Below, piece by piece: positions 26,642 through 40,800 of a DNA stretch of 64,000 nucleotides. The position numbers and the translations under genes are program-made. Position 1 is the stretch's first letter; each line of letters opens with the position of its first letter. This DNA is from Setaria digitata. Taxonomy: Eukaryota > Nematoda > Chromadorea > Rhabditida > Setariidae. The notes under the pieces were generated by a model, which had not been told where the DNA came from, did no database searches, and worked only from the letters and a program-made list of their open reading frames with translations. The stretch covers positions 1 through 64,000 of the forward strand of contig RCAB01000210.1 in the NCBI GenBank assembly GCA_003640385.1. Direction: 5' to 3'.

Positions 26642-29600
26642 TTACTCAGCAAGGACACTGTCAGTGGCGACACTCAATGTTCGACTAGGACTGCTGATTC
26701 GAGAAGTTTTGGGTTGTGAAACAATTATAGTTGAACATGATGCTTTCTTCATTTCAGTACCACTTCCCATATCGACAACATTCTCGTACAGTGTGCTTGA
26801 ACCGAACGAACAGGGACCGGCCTTCAGGCCTTCTTCTGGAATCATTTGTCCTAACGACAGTCGACCTGACCTAAACGCCGTAGACGCTGAAAAATCAATC
26901 CATATTGAAAAGTCATAATACTTTACTTTTTCCCTCGAAGTTATATTTTTGTCTTAGGCAGTAACAATCATCCATCCTCTATCTCCAATCCGATATTAAA
27001 ATTTAGATATCGGATAATCAATTTAGAGTTCTTTTAGGATCTCTAAATTTACAAAAATTTTGGAAAATCCAAATAAGACTTTTGTCATCAAATTAATTGA
27101 TACTTTTCTTTGATATTATAGCCATTAGAAGTGGGTCAGAAAAAGTAATATTTTAAGAAAAAAAATAACTGAATTATCACTAAATTTTTCAATGAATCAA
27201 AACACTACCAGCTTTTTCGTAAATTTGATATTTTAATTCTGGTCTTTTTACGATTTGCCAGTATTCATAAACTATAGCAAAACAACAAAAAGCCTCCTTC
27301 GAAATTAAATCACATTCATTGAAGAAAAGGTCTTTTTTCCAGTTTCAGTTTTATATTCTTCTAAAGTCAAATTGATTAGGAAATAGCAAGAATTGTCTTG
27401 CATTCACAGCCTAAATGAAGCTCTTGGTGGTTTCAAGAAATAGAAATTTCAGTTCTGTGATTATTCAAAAGTGTTCCAGAGTAGAAAAAAAAAGACGACC
27501 GTATGTACAGTGTATCTTGTACGAAACTGNTAAGTATTAAGTGTATTAAGTATTAAGTGTATTAAGTATTATATGTATTAATTATATTATATTATATTAT
27601 ATGTATTATATGTATTAAGTGTACTTGTACGAAACTGCTGAACTAAATTTCTTTGACCAACAATTGAAAATGTATTATTTAATTTTTAAAATTCTTAACA
27701 ATTTCATTCGTCGAACATTTTTGAAATAACCAGTAAAATAACAGAAGTTGGAAGCTGTCAAATTGAAAAGATTGCTAAAATCTGGAAGNCTTTAAAATTC
27801 TTAACAATTTCATTCGTCGAACATTTTTGAAATAACCAGAAAAATAACAGAAGTTGGAAGCTGTCAAATTGAAAAGATTGCTAAAATCTGGAAGCAATGG
27901 ACAAAAGGTTTTGAGCAGTCTTATTGATTTAAAATTTACTTTATTTTTCATAATAAATCCTGACATTTATGTCTTATTCAACCAATTCCATATATTCATC
28001 AAATTGCTGATAAATCACTAGTCTATTGACGAGTCGATGCAACATCCTTGGCAGCAAAATCAAAAATATTTTTTCATTTCAAAATCCCAAAGGGTGAATT
28101 TAGGAATAAATTGTTCAGTGCTGAAGAAACCAACGTATTTGCTATTGATATTAAAAATAAACGGCGGAAATTGATAAATGGTTTATAGCTATTAGTAATC
28201 AGTGTGATAAGAAGTGCTGAGTGATCTGCAGTGTTTTAATACATCTGAAGCATTTCATGAGAGTGGAACAAACTTCTGAACTTTATTTTCCTTTCATTAA
28301 AGCTAACCTGATCATCTTATTGCAAAATAGAAGTGGCAACAGCTGGTTGGGACATGAGACATATTTTTAGAACCTTCAATTTAGCCAATATATCAATAAA
28401 CGACCGAGAATGTTACCAATAGAACAGATTACAACAAAATGCTGCTGAAAAGTTGATATTATTTGAGCACCACTGTTAAAAGCCTGACATAAATAGGGCT
28501 AGCTTGAAATGAGAAGACCTGGAAAATAATTATGCCACTGCACTCATTAACAACTTTCATTTCCTATTTCCCAATATTTATTACGGATAGAAGCATTCAT
28601 TTTCTCGAATTCTTTTTTTTTTTTTTTTTTTGGTATTATTTTCTTGAATTTTTTTCGTGAAAATAATACAAATAATTTGAGTAGAAACAAAAATATATCT
28701 GAAATGAAAATATATAAACGTAAGACTTTCATATATGAATGGTAATTTATACGTGGAAAAGAAGTGAGAAAAAAAATGCAAACTTGTAAAACTATTGTCT
28801 ATTTAAACATAGCAAAAATATTTTAGGTACGGATGAGAGAACTATTCTCCCACCATTTCAACATTTATTATTCTCGCTTTTTCTTATCAGAATTAATTTC
28901 TATATATATTAAAAAAAATTAGATTTCTTTCCATTAAAAAAAAAAAAAAATATCAACAACATTTGATTATCATTATCATGAGGAATTCATTGCTGCCTGT
29001 TTTCAATTTGAAATATCTCTTAAAAAAAAATTTTCCGATTAATCATATCTTTTCCTTTTTTGTCTTTTTTGATTGCTGAAATTTAAATACTCAAAATGAG
29101 CCACAAAACGAAAAAAAAAAAAAACGCCCAAAATGTTACAGTGAACTTTTGCTACATTAGGCAAAAATGTGAGGAAGAAAGCAAAAAATAACAGCAGTCG
29201 ATGATCTCAATATTGGCAAGACTATTGGACTTTGCAGAAAAGAGGGAACAGTCCTTGTTACGTGTACCTCACGTTTCACTTTTGCAAATCATTTAGTGCT
29301 AGTGCTTTATTTAAGAAAATTAACTAGCTAAGAAAATTAGCTAGTTTTTGATTAATTGGAAATTAAATTTAAACAAAATATTGAAGAAAATTTACATTTG
29401 CGAGAGGAAGCAGCAAGCAGACGCTTGCAGTGTTTCAAAAGACTACATAAGATGAATAGCAGTCCTGCTCTAATACTAAGTAAAACCATCAAAAAAAAAA
29501 AGAAAAAAAAGACCAAAACAATCGGATTTCTCATTATCAAATAAGCTACAAAAGTGCTGCTAACTTGAAAGAAAAAAAATTTGAATTATTATGGTACCGA

Positions 29601-32600
29601 GAAGATTTAGAAAATAATTCGTCTGAGTCATATAGAAAAATTGAGCGTCAAGTGTCAAAATAAAGCGCAACAAGTAAAGTGTAAAAGAAGTTCATAATTT
29701 GTCACTACTCTGAACTAATTCAAAATGATCTAAGAGTGGAGGAACAAAAAAAAAAAAAAGATATATAGTTTCGGAAAAGCATCCAATTATGTGATTTTTT
29801 TTACCTATTTATTTATTTTTAAGATAACTCTGAACTTCTAGAAAACTGTGAAGATAATTGCTATTTGCTTAATTAATTCAGATTTTTCTAAAGGATTTTA
29901 TTTATCCATTTATTTTCATGTACTTGTATGTAACTATAGACAGCAATAAAACAAAACTTTTGTCTTTCTTCAAATGTTTGTCATTGAAGATGGTAATAGT
30001 TTCTTCAAACAGTGACAATTAGTGATGAAAGTGGTCCCGCAGCAATAAATTCGGATATTATCGTTCTTGGCTTGTTTTACAATAATTAAAAAACAAAGTA
30101 CTGTAGTTCAGCTTGACTTTAATCTCGCTTATCAATAGTGATCCGAGACGAAAGCAATGCTTTAATATTTTGCAGTGTATTTGTTAAAGCAAAACAAATT
30201 ATTTTGCTTTGGATTTTAATTTCAGAAGTCCTACTGTTAATCAGTGAGTGAAATTAAAAATGAAAGTCTCCAATGTGTACGAAACGATATGAAATAAATC
30301 GAAAGGATGTTATGTATTTTCTTTTTTTTTTTTTTTCTCGGAAACTCCAACTTCAAGCAGCTGGGAACACTGTAAAATATATTACAATGATTGGCTAAGA
30401 GATGAAAAGAATTATCACTTTGAAGATTAATTAAAAAATTATGAAATTATAGTCCATCTGAACTGAACTCATTACAGAGTTTAATTAAAAGTGAGAGCAA
30501 AATTGATTAAATAATTCAACTAGGCACAAGGAACGACAATTGAGAAGTAAAAGTTTTATGACAAAAGAAAAGGAAACGAACGTTTTTGTTTCCGCTTTTC
30601 TCGATCTTGCTTTCGATGCATAGCCATCGGCAACATTTTTCAGAAGTTTGTGTTGAAATTTGAGCTTTAGCAATAGAAATTAAATAAATTTCTGCAATCT
30701 GAATAAATTACATTAATATTAATCGACTGCTGAAATTGTTATCATTCCTTATTAATGATAAATTATTGAGGCAAAAACCTCGAGAAGTAGAACAGTGTGA
30801 AGCAAATCTAAAGATATTTGATAAATTAGAAAAAAAAAAAAAAATAAGAAACAAACTGAAATGATCCATTAGCTAAAAAAAAAAAAGTCAAGGAAAAATT
30901 AAAAATGAAAAAGGAATTGGAAGGTAATCAAAGGAGAAGCTATAAAATCACTTAAACTAAAGCAAAATGCTTGCTTCATTTGTTTGGCACTATCAGCAAT
31001 GATTTCTATTTACAATTGTTGTTTCTAAATTCAGTTAGTGGAAAAAAAAAGAAAAAAAAAAAAAAAAACAGACAAGAGCCCAAAGTTTTATGAGAGATAA
31101 AACTGAATAAAAGAGATATTTTCTTCTTTCTTCCTACCACTTACCTACTTAAACTTTAATCCTTTTTTTTTTTTTGTCGCTGATTTCAGACATAAACTTC
31201 AAATCTCCGTAACTAACCACCACAATGGCAGTTTGTAACGTTTGTAACGTTACAGCATTTAATTTGGCATTCTTTTTTTTTCTTTTTTTTTACAACATTT
31301 TGAATTTTTTTTTATAAAATTTTGAAAAATTTAATAAAGAGAATTCATTGTTGCAACTATTAGTTCGCATTAATTATCTCATCTTTATGCGTTTCTACAA
31401 AAAAAAAAAAAAAAAAAAGAAAAAAAAAAGAAAAAAAACTTCAAGCATTCTACAAGCATTGTGAAATTCCTTATTATTTTCGTAGTTTTTGCTGTTAAAT
31501 ACGTAGCAGTGTTTATTTTTATTAATTTATTTTGCTGTTTTTGTCAAGAAAAGTAGTAGTTAAACTTTACAAATTCTTTTTGACAGGATTATTTTTATCA
31601 GATTCGAACATTTTTAGCATGTATTATCCATTTATGAAACAGCAAATTCAAATTAAATTTTGACAAATTCTACCAGTTTTTTTTCTTGTATTTAAAAAAA
31701 AAGTGGGTGAAAATGTGGAAGGAACTGCAAATTTATTTTTTAAACATTTAACTATTTTATTAATGAGAGCAGAAGGAATTGCTGGAATGGATTAATTTGT
31801 AATAAAACAATATCCATATAAAAGTTAATTATAGCAAACCACTACTACTACAACTGTTAACATAAAATTCTTAGCTGCAACAAGCATCCCTGAACAGCTG
31901 TTAAGGCTAGGCTCAATCTAATCTAGTCTAAGGGTCGTGTCGCTTTTCCAACCCATCCTTAACAGACAGAAGGATGGGATGATTTTTTTTTTTTTTTTTT
32001 TTTCAGTTGAAAATTTCGATGGCAAATTGTTCCATGTAACTAGCTGTCTGTTATTTTTTTATTGAACACTTTTAAAATTTCATTTCATTATTCAGTATAA
32101 TTAAATGCATTTACATATCTGAAGATATATAAAATGGAAAGAAGACAAAATTTGGTCAAGGAGAAAGAAGGAAATATGATAAGCATTGGTATCAGTTCTA
32201 ACTTACTATGCTTGTTATTCTGTTATCTAAATGCTCTTAGCATTCGTATGATAAAAGAGAACTTTCTGTTTTAAAGCCACTTTCTATTTCTGCTCTATAT
32301 CTATTCTTCATCATGTAATTTAAGTAAATTAATTTAAAAAGTTGTAACAACTCAACTGTTATAAAAGAAAGGAAATCCAGTGGATGCAAAAATTTTCAGT
32401 AGTCAGTTAGTCTCGGATCGATTAGTTTTTCAGTCTAGTTTTCCACAACTGCTCTCGATGTTTGTGTAGGTGTATATAGATATTTATATTTTATAAATGT
32501 ATCTGTGTGTACACCTTGTTGAGGATGAGCGTTTTTCTTCAAGTTCAGCATTTAAGAGCGGCAGCAAAAGATAAGATCAGTGAATTAGAAGGGTGAAAAT

Positions 32601-33717
32601 TTACTCATAAATTTCGACAAGTTTGAACTCAAGAAACAGACATACATACATTCTAGTGCAAAAATCATCGCATTCATGAAATCAAATGTTGAAGCAACCT
32701 GGACAGCCGTGAATATTACATCTTCTGCTATGCTAAATTTACGATTTCAGATAATAACCAGACACTGACATTTCAAGATTTCATCATTTCATTTTTAAAT
32801 TCAGATTTTGTTATGAAGTTTTGCTGACGTCACCATAGTTGCTCATCAAAGGTGAATTGAAGGCATCTGATGACATTTTAAATTGATTTCACTTCCAGAA
32901 TACTTTTTGATGACTGAACTTATTTATATAGTTAATTTTGAATTTATTACTACTACTACTACACGTTAGCTAAATGCATTATTGATTACCGAAAAATCCA
33001 AACTTCATTCCTGATCCATTTCATTTTGGATTTCATAAGAGCCTCAAAATAAAAAACAAAAAAAAAAAAAAAAAGATAAAATAATATTTCAATCTGTTCT
33101 AAATTTGTCGTGCTAGTTTGATTGACTTAGAAGAAAATGTTCTTTCCAAATTTTCATAGATGCAAACTTCACAAAAGGTTTTTACGGAAAATAAGACACT
33201 TGTGATGAAGCTTTTTGGTTCATCTCCATTATAAATTCCGATCGCTTACTCTACCTGATAAGTGTTCTCAATTAAACCATGTTCGAAGGACCATTACTAG
33301 TCAATTTTATTCATTAATTTTAGTGACAGAATTACTGCTGCACTTTGTTCATATGCAGTATTAATTTTCACTTGCAATTTTTCATCCTAATCTCAAGTAA
33401 CTGGCGTTACATCATTTTGAACAATTTTTTTTTAGATCATTTTTCTCTTACATGCTCAAAAGCATTAATTTTTAATGAGAATTATTTAATTAGAATTATT
33501 AAAATTATCATTTTGATGCTTACACAAGACATGTTTGAGAGCTGTGTGGGAGTACTGTCCTACAAAAAAAATTCACCTTCTTAATTATTCAGTAGAAATT
33601 ATTTCAGAATGAAGCATCAGAATTAATACAATAATTAAATTTTGGTGGAATGAAGTGTACACAGTTGGAATAATTCAAGTATGCAGGAAAAAAAAAGGCA
33701 GTACTGAACATTAGGAA

Positions 33718-33751
<34 letters not shown>

Positions 33752-33979
33752 AGAAGCATTGAACATTAGGATAAAGTTGGATGTTTATCTAAAATGAATT
33801 ATAAGTGAGTTGTTTACTGAAATGAAATGAGTCCAACAAAACTGAATCCGTCTTCGATTCGAGAAAATTTGTCTATGGACAACAACTGTTCGAGATTTCA
33901 CCCAAAAGGCTTCTGTTGCAGTAACTGATGAAAATAATTTAAAAAGCTCTGAGGAAAATAACTTCCAATTATGATTTTT

Positions 33980-34014
<35 letters not shown>

Positions 34015-34472
34015 CCGATCGATTGCAATGAGTTTCCCGTAAAGCTTCTGAATGAAGTAATCCTGAAAGAATATGCACAAAGAAGACATTTTTCCTTATC
34101 GATTGTGGCAAATTTGGCCAGCATCAGCATTCTGAGGTATCGATCCTTGGCTCTGCCACTTATTGCCTGTGTGCCTTTTATGCTATACTTCGGTCCTTCT
34201 CCATCTCTAAATTATTCCAGATATGAAGTATTTATGCGTAAAACTCATCTGCTCAAGCCTTTTCGACCATCTCGGCAACACTCACAACTGAATCTCCTTC
34301 AAAGGAATAATGACAAGTGCTGAGAAGTACCGAACTGTTAAAATGTGCGGAAATTCAGGAACCTGAAAAGAACATTTAACTTCCCACCGACCTAAAATTT
34401 TTTCCAAACTACGACCGTTTTACATTCTGGGTTTCTCAAATTTTCATGAGGATACCGGTTCATCACTTGCAT
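26642..34472 (-). CDS. tentative minus-strand gene with a 7-kb intron
   Basis: Four segments on the minus strand keep one frame when joined: 34472-34416, 34362-34286, 34206-34088 and 26886-26642 (165 residues). The last reads SLGQMIPEEGLKAGPCSFGS and is Ser-rich to its end (SVATDSVLAE); it starts after a good TTTTTCAG. Segment 2 (VPEFPHILTVRYFSALVIIP) has a TTTTCAG acceptor and a GTGAGT donor; segment 3 includes ISGRAKDRYLRMLMLAKFA. These patches are richer in G+C than their surroundings. The weak point is the donor after 34088 (GTCTTC) and the 7.2-kb intron, which would be far larger than any other here. The two halves could be separate genes or chance. I recognise no family. Confidence 0.3.
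27516..27637. repeat. low-complexity assembly join (N at 27530)
   Basis: The 14-base string CTTGTACGAAACTG at 27516-27529 recurs at 27624-27637. Between them lie one N and a run of TATTAAG / TATTATA-type repeats. This looks like a join across a simple-sequence tract. Confidence 0.7.
27685..27894. repeat. 104-bp direct duplication around a single N
   Basis: Bases 27685-27788 and 27791-27894 are near-identical (one difference, T/A, noticed), separated by an N at 27789 and one further base. Same signature as the other single-N joins. Confidence 0.88.
31952..31978. other. perfect 9-bp hairpin
   Basis: CCCATCCTT and AAGGATGGG flank a 9-base loop, in an otherwise featureless stretch and followed at once by a run of about 20 T. 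A stem plus T-run resembles a small-RNA end or a pol III stop, but no upstream promoter boxes were seen. Confidence 0.4.
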
Positions 34473-34887
34473 TACTGGTTTCTTCGCTGACGTGTTACGT
34501 GAAATACGGTTAAAGGGGGGGACGTGCAGTGGGGATAGGTTAGATAGGCTCTTTCACGCAACTTTACCATTATCACTGATACTGTACTCTTTGGGTTTCC
34601 TTAGAAATCGCTTATCAGCGTTCGTCCTGCTTTGTTTAATAGTGATCATAAAACATTCACGCTATAGAAAGTAAAAAATCATAAAATGAATCGTCCCGTG
34701 AAGTTCTGTCTGAGGCAGATAATTTTTTTACCTCTTCATGCTGTGATTTGTTTATGTCACAGTATTTCAGCGCGCTGAAATTGATGAAAATTCGGATCAC
34801 TTCGATAACGAATCGAAATCGTTGAATTGAAATAAGACAATAAGACAGTTTAACGAGAAGTTTTCAGCACTTTAAAATCGCTCCGAG
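34473..34887. promoter_or_regulatory. upstream region of V-ATPase subunit a
   Basis: Contains a GC-richer patch with a G7 run near 34514 and an acceptor-like TTTTCAG (34861-34867) 20 bases before the V-ATPase start, consistent with trans-splicing. If the tentative minus-strand gene is real, this is a divergent promoter. Confidence 0.45.
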
Positions 34888-37800
34888 ATGGATTCGTTAT
34901 ATCGAAGTGAGGAAATGTGCTTAGCACAGTTATTCCTGCAAACGGAAGCGGCTTATACTTGCGTTGCAGAACTGGGTGAATTAGGTCTTGTGCAGTTTCG
35001 TGATGTGAGTTTATTTTCACGGCCTATACCGCTTGTATGTATAACTCAGTCAACTTTCACCACTGTTTAGTGATATGCGATAATAATTGATAACTGTTTA
35101 CTGATATGCTGTAATAGTGACTGATTACATTTGTGTTCATTATTAATAGTGNCCTATACCGCTTGTATGTATAACTCAGTCAATTTTCACCACTGTTTAG
35201 TGATATGCGATAATAATTGATAACTGCTTACTGATATGCTGTAATAGTGACTGATTACATTTGTGTTCATTATTAATAGTGAGGTAATGTTGATTGAACT
35301 TGTTGAAATTGCAGCTCAACCCAGATGTGAGCGCCTTCCAACGAAAGTTTGTGAATGAAGTACGGCGATGTGATGAGATGGAACGAAAATTGAGTATGTT
35401 CTCAGTTTCAACCGAAAAATAAAGAAATTCTGAAATTTATTTCTTGTTTATGTAATGATGATTTTACTTGCATGCCTCGTACTCCTTGGGTACGATAGTA
35501 AGTGTTCCAAATGAAAGAACGATAGAATGCATTAAAATTTAAAGTGGAACCTGGCATATTAAAATTTTTTGCCAAATTTTGCGGTAATAATATAAATGAT
35601 GATTCCTCTTTCAGGGTTTCTAGAACGGGAGATAAAAAAAGATTTAATACCAATGTTGGATACAGGTGAAAATCCGGATGCTCCACAACCGAAAGAGATG
35701 ATTGATTTAGAGGTAAGGCATGAAATGGAAAATGTGCATCGGAAGCAATAAGAATAAGTCTCATAATGCTGTCCCAGCAGTCCTATTTCGGATTACTGAT
35801 TGGCTTTTATAGGCAACATTCGAGAAATTAGAGAATGAATTGCAAGAAGTTAATCAAAATGAAGAAATGCTTAAGAAGAACTTTTCGGAATTGACGGAAT
35901 TGAAACACATTCTTCGGAAAACTCAGCAGTTCTTCGAAGAGGTATATTGAGAGTGTCATTTCAGTTTTTTTTTCTTTTTTTTATAGAGTAAATTTTATAC
36001 AGTAATTTCGACTTAATCAGGAAAAAGAACTCGTTACTATGGAAAAGTTGATGCTGGAATCAGAGAATTAACTTATTTACTTCAGAGTACAAGAATTTCC
36101 ATTCTCCAGTGCAGATCGAAAACTTGAACGATTAAAATCGATTTAGTTTTTCGAGTTACTGTACTGCTAATAGTTTTACGAATTTATACATATTACTGTG
36201 TTTCTTACATATTATATATTGAGATATCTAGATTGACCTCGTTAGTCTCTCTCATCCAAGCTCTCAAGTTAACCTGATATTGACTGAATGAATACCTGGA
36301 AGGATTCCTATCGAAAAATAGAGGTGAAAAGTAGCTTGATAATTAAGTAGTCGTGAAAGAAATATGGCTGAAATAAATCTGAAATAGCTGAAAAAGTGAG
36401 AAACCTTCGATTCTCTAAATTCACTAAAATTTGGTCGCAAAACCACTGAATCCTTCGAACTCGATGAGTTTGGTTTTCGGCGATTTAAGGGTTTTTAACC
36501 TGCTTCACGTTGGATGGATTATAAGATTGGTGGTGGCTTTGCATATGTCTGTTTTGCAGTGGTTGTTTTGTGCGGTATTCGTTTGGAGATGTTTTAGATT
36601 AGTTTCTAGCTTTATTGGAATACATCCCTAACACTTCTCTGACATTTTTATTAACAAATTCTAGTTCGAGTTTGTTATAATCTCTCTTGAAGTGCTTTTC
36701 CTGAACTTTTTGCTATCCAATGATAAGAGTTTTAGTGATCATTTGTTTTTATTTGGGATGATTTCAGTGACATAATTATCTCCTGAATTCACTCTGTTTC
36801 GAAATGTTTTATCACGAAAAACTTGCTCGGGTAATCGTATAGAAATTTTAATTTTGTCTCGCCTAACCGAGTAATGTGAGCGTTCGTTTTCCGGTTCCCC
36901 TTTTATTACAGTTGTTATATTAGGTGATAATATTATGCACTGATATCCAAGTATATTTTCACGGCCAAATACATTTCATCATAAAAAGCTTTATCGTTGA
37001 TTACTAATTTTAATCAGTGTGATAATCTAACTCACTCTTTACTATCGTTTTCTCATTTTTGATAAGGCTTTTCGTCCTTTCTTTTTCTTCTTGGTGCGGC
37101 GGTACTTAAAATCATTTTACGAGTGATAATCTAAGTAATACTTCATTTATCCATATAGTCTTGATAATAATAATAATAATAATAATAATAGTGGATAGAA
37201 ACGTCGATTTTTTTGAAGGATTATTAACAATGGATACGATGTTTCAGGAAAAGCATTTCATCCAATAACGCATCTTGCCAAAAACTCGTTTTACGTTTGT
37301 CTTAAATCCCAAAGCTTAAGAAAATAACTTTTGTAGCACCTGTTTATGTCTTCTGAAAAGCACTCTGCCTTTTTATTTCATGGTGTTTCTACATGCTTTT
37401 TAAAGCTGAGGTTTGTAAACGATGCAGGTGGAATATGGTAGGTGGCCGTATACAAAACGAGAGGAGCATCAACATCTTATTCCTGAAGAGGAGCAAAATC
37501 TTTTGAGTGAATCGCGAAGCACGGCAGTAACTTTACGTTTGGGGTAAGTACAAAGTTCTGCACAAGTTAAAAATGATTTAATGTAGTCAAGATGGTGCTG
37601 GTATATTTTCCACAATTACTTTTGTCACCAAGTATGTGGTTTCCGTTTCAGTGTTTGTGTGTAATATCTTGATCGTATCCATATATATGCATGAATAAAC
37701 GCATGATTAGCTGTCAGTTAGGTGTATCAGCGCGTTATGTTTTTTGTTTAGAAATATGAATATTGTATATGTGTATCTTATAAGTTATTTGCAACTTCGT

Positions 37801-40800
37801 TTCCAGCTGCATGGCACCATGAGTAATGTTTATAAAGTGACTAGATATAGTGGAGTAAAATTCGATTCGCATCAAATTATCACAGAAATAGATATTTTGA
37901 TAATGGAGTTTGACATCGCTTTCTTTTAATTTTTTTTTCAACATCCTCTTTATTTAGTTGTATCCTATTATTTTCCCAGAATTTTTCTTTTGGAAATGGA
38001 ATAGGCCTAAATCAAGAGCCATATATATATAGTTTCTACTCAATTGTTAATCTGTGCTGTTGAATGATGAAATTTTTTTGACCTAACAAACTGTAGGGAT
38101 TGTTATTTACAATTTGCAAGTTGTCCCACAAAATTCTAAAACATCAAGCACCCAGAAAATCTTCATTGAGTCGCTATGGACTGTACTTCTCGGGTTCGAA
38201 GGTCGCAGTACTTCATTTTATGATAGGATCTCTGATATTTATATAACCTATCTCCTTTTTCTGGGGCGAAATTGGAAAATTTATTGTTAGTTCCTACAAT
38301 TTAAAAATGATTCGGATTGCGTCTTATTCAGTCAATAGTTTTGTTGCTTCTGTTAGGCTGGAGCGGAAACAATCGTGCCACCAAATGCGTCAGTTGGTAG
38401 CGGGCTCCCGGAGCAGATCGTTCTGCAGGAAACTGAGGGAATAGGCATCGAATTGTCCGGTGCCGGAGTCACCGGCCAAATGTTTGCCAATTTTGGGTAG
38501 GTCTCTTGTTCTCATTTTGTTTTACATGTACATATGGTTTGAAACTGTTATGTTCTTTCCTGATTACTCTACAAAAAGAAAAGCTTTGTAAAGAGTCAGA
38601 TCAGATCGAATATCTAAAAGTTTGATGGCAAGTTCTATACCTCTCTTGTAAGAACTGGATTCATATGTTTGATGAGTCATTAAAATTCATAAATTCTTCA
38701 AAAAATGTTGTAGCAGTTATGATTTCCAAAATCAGGGAAGAGTTAATAGCTCCCGTGAAAAATGAAGCTGCAAGGAAAAGAAAAAGTCCTCCTTTAAATT
38801 CGTTGTAACTTGGGGAATCGTTATTCATGTGTATTTCCTTAAAACAACAAAAAGCTTATACCTTGTCTTGTTTAGCATTTTAATATTATGTTGAAAATTT
38901 TTTCAAAAACAACAAAATTTAGAATTATATTTTCAGGTCTTTTAACTGATTAAGCACTTTATTTGGGATTATCCTGAAATCATTAAAACTTTTTTAATGT
39001 TCTATTTGTTATAACACTAAGGGCTTTTGTCAAACTTTTATTTCTCTTTGATTGTTTCGTGTTTTCCATTTATAACCTAACCTTTGTTATGTTTTAGAAA
39101 ATATACGAACCTTTAATATTTTCTTCTATAACACTATTTCAGTTTTAGTTTTATGCCTTCTGTCATTATTTTTAAAGTCTTTTGTTGTTATCTAGGTTCT
39201 GATGTCCTGTCATAGTTCTTTTTGATGTTAAGAATTATTTCCATGTCCAGAAAATTTGTGAACTGTTTGTGAAGGATGAAAGCTAGGATATTTCGAAATA
39301 GAATGATATTGTTTTAAACAGAAGTCAAAATCAGGTTCTTGTATAATCGCTAAGGAATGACTTGGAACATTCCTTATATTGTTAGATCCTCTTGAGTATG
39401 AACTGAAAATCGATTATTGTAGTTTCGTTGCCGGCGTCATTCAGCGAGAGCGACTTCCAGCATTTGAACGCCTGTTGTGGCGAGCTTGCCGTGGCAATGT
39501 TTTCCTGCGACAGTCTGAGATATCGGAACCACTTATCGATGCTGTCACTGTAAACTTTCATTTCGTCTTTTTATTGCTATAATTATTACTGTACTATGAG
39601 TTGTTTTCTTATTAAATGTTTTTTTCAAGTTAAAAGTCTTTTGCCATGCTTCTGTATGATTATGATGATTACGGTGAAGCATTTCCTCTTTGATTTACTC
39701 ATAAATAATCAAACCGTATTTTTCAGGGGGATCCAATTATCAATTCTGTATTTATTGTATTTTTCCAAGGTGATCAGTTGAAAACTCGCGTCAAAAAAAT
39801 TTGCGAAGGGTATGTTTACAGAATATGTGAAAAAAAAAAAAAAAAAAAAATGAGGCATTTTCCCAGCTCCTATCCTCTTTTTGTTTTTTTTTTTTTCATT
39901 CTAGTTTTCGAGCCACTCTTTATCCATGTCCGGATACTCCACAAGAACGACGGGAGATGTCGATAGGTGTAATGACCCGTATTGAAGATCTGAAAACTGT
40001 TTTGGGGCAAACACAAGATCATCGACATCGTGTGCTTGTTAGTCCTTTCTTCGATGTCTTTGATTAGTTAATTTTCTTAGTTTTCCTAAAGTAAAGTCAG
40101 TTCCTTCAAAATATTTTGAAAGATTTTTTGCTGCGAAAAATCTGAACACTCTTGGCCTGTTCCACCTTTTTTTTAGGTTGCTGCTGCTAAAAATGTACGG
40201 ATGTGGCTGACGAAAGTGCGTAAAATTAAATCCATTTACCATACACTTAATTTATTTAACTTGGATGTCACCCAGAAATGTCTGATTGCTGAATGTTGGT
40301 GTCCGGTAGCTGATTTAAATCGCATTCAGTTAGCTCTCAAAAGGGGAACGGTTGGTTTAACATTGTTTTTCTCCCAATTTCCAGTTTAGAACAGCTTGGA
40401 ATTTTCAGAATTTACCACGTTGATCACTATATAACAGTTACAAATTTTGTCATTTTAAATGTTTCTATTTTAGGAAGAATCAGGAAGTACAGTACCATCA
40501 ATTCTAAATCGTATGTCAGGTATAACAGAAGCACCTCCGACTTTCCATCGTGTTAACAAGTTCACTCGTGGTTTCCAAAATATTGTTGATGCCTATGGCA
40601 TTGCGTCATATCGCGAGATTAATCCGGGTATAGTAATTTCCAAATTCTATAGCAAACATGTAAATAATGTGAAATTTCTTAAACAAAAATGTGAACTCGA
40701 GCAATTCGACTTTTCAATAAATCCCAGAAAAAAATTTTTTTCTCATAGAAAAATAGAAATTTGCAATAAAGTCACTTTAAAAAATATTTTTTAGCTCCGT

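Larger units (their letters stand above)
26887..34087. other. gene-poor region, A/T homopolymers
   Basis: Seven kilobases without a supportable exon (part of the tentative intron above). Dense in A or T runs of 10-30 bases, for example around 31399-31437, 31983-32003, 33721-33749 and 33979-34010. Short GC-richer patches near 29195-29290 and 30540-30630 are open on one or both strands but lack splice partners. Includes two assembly joins and one small hairpin. Confidence 0.6.
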
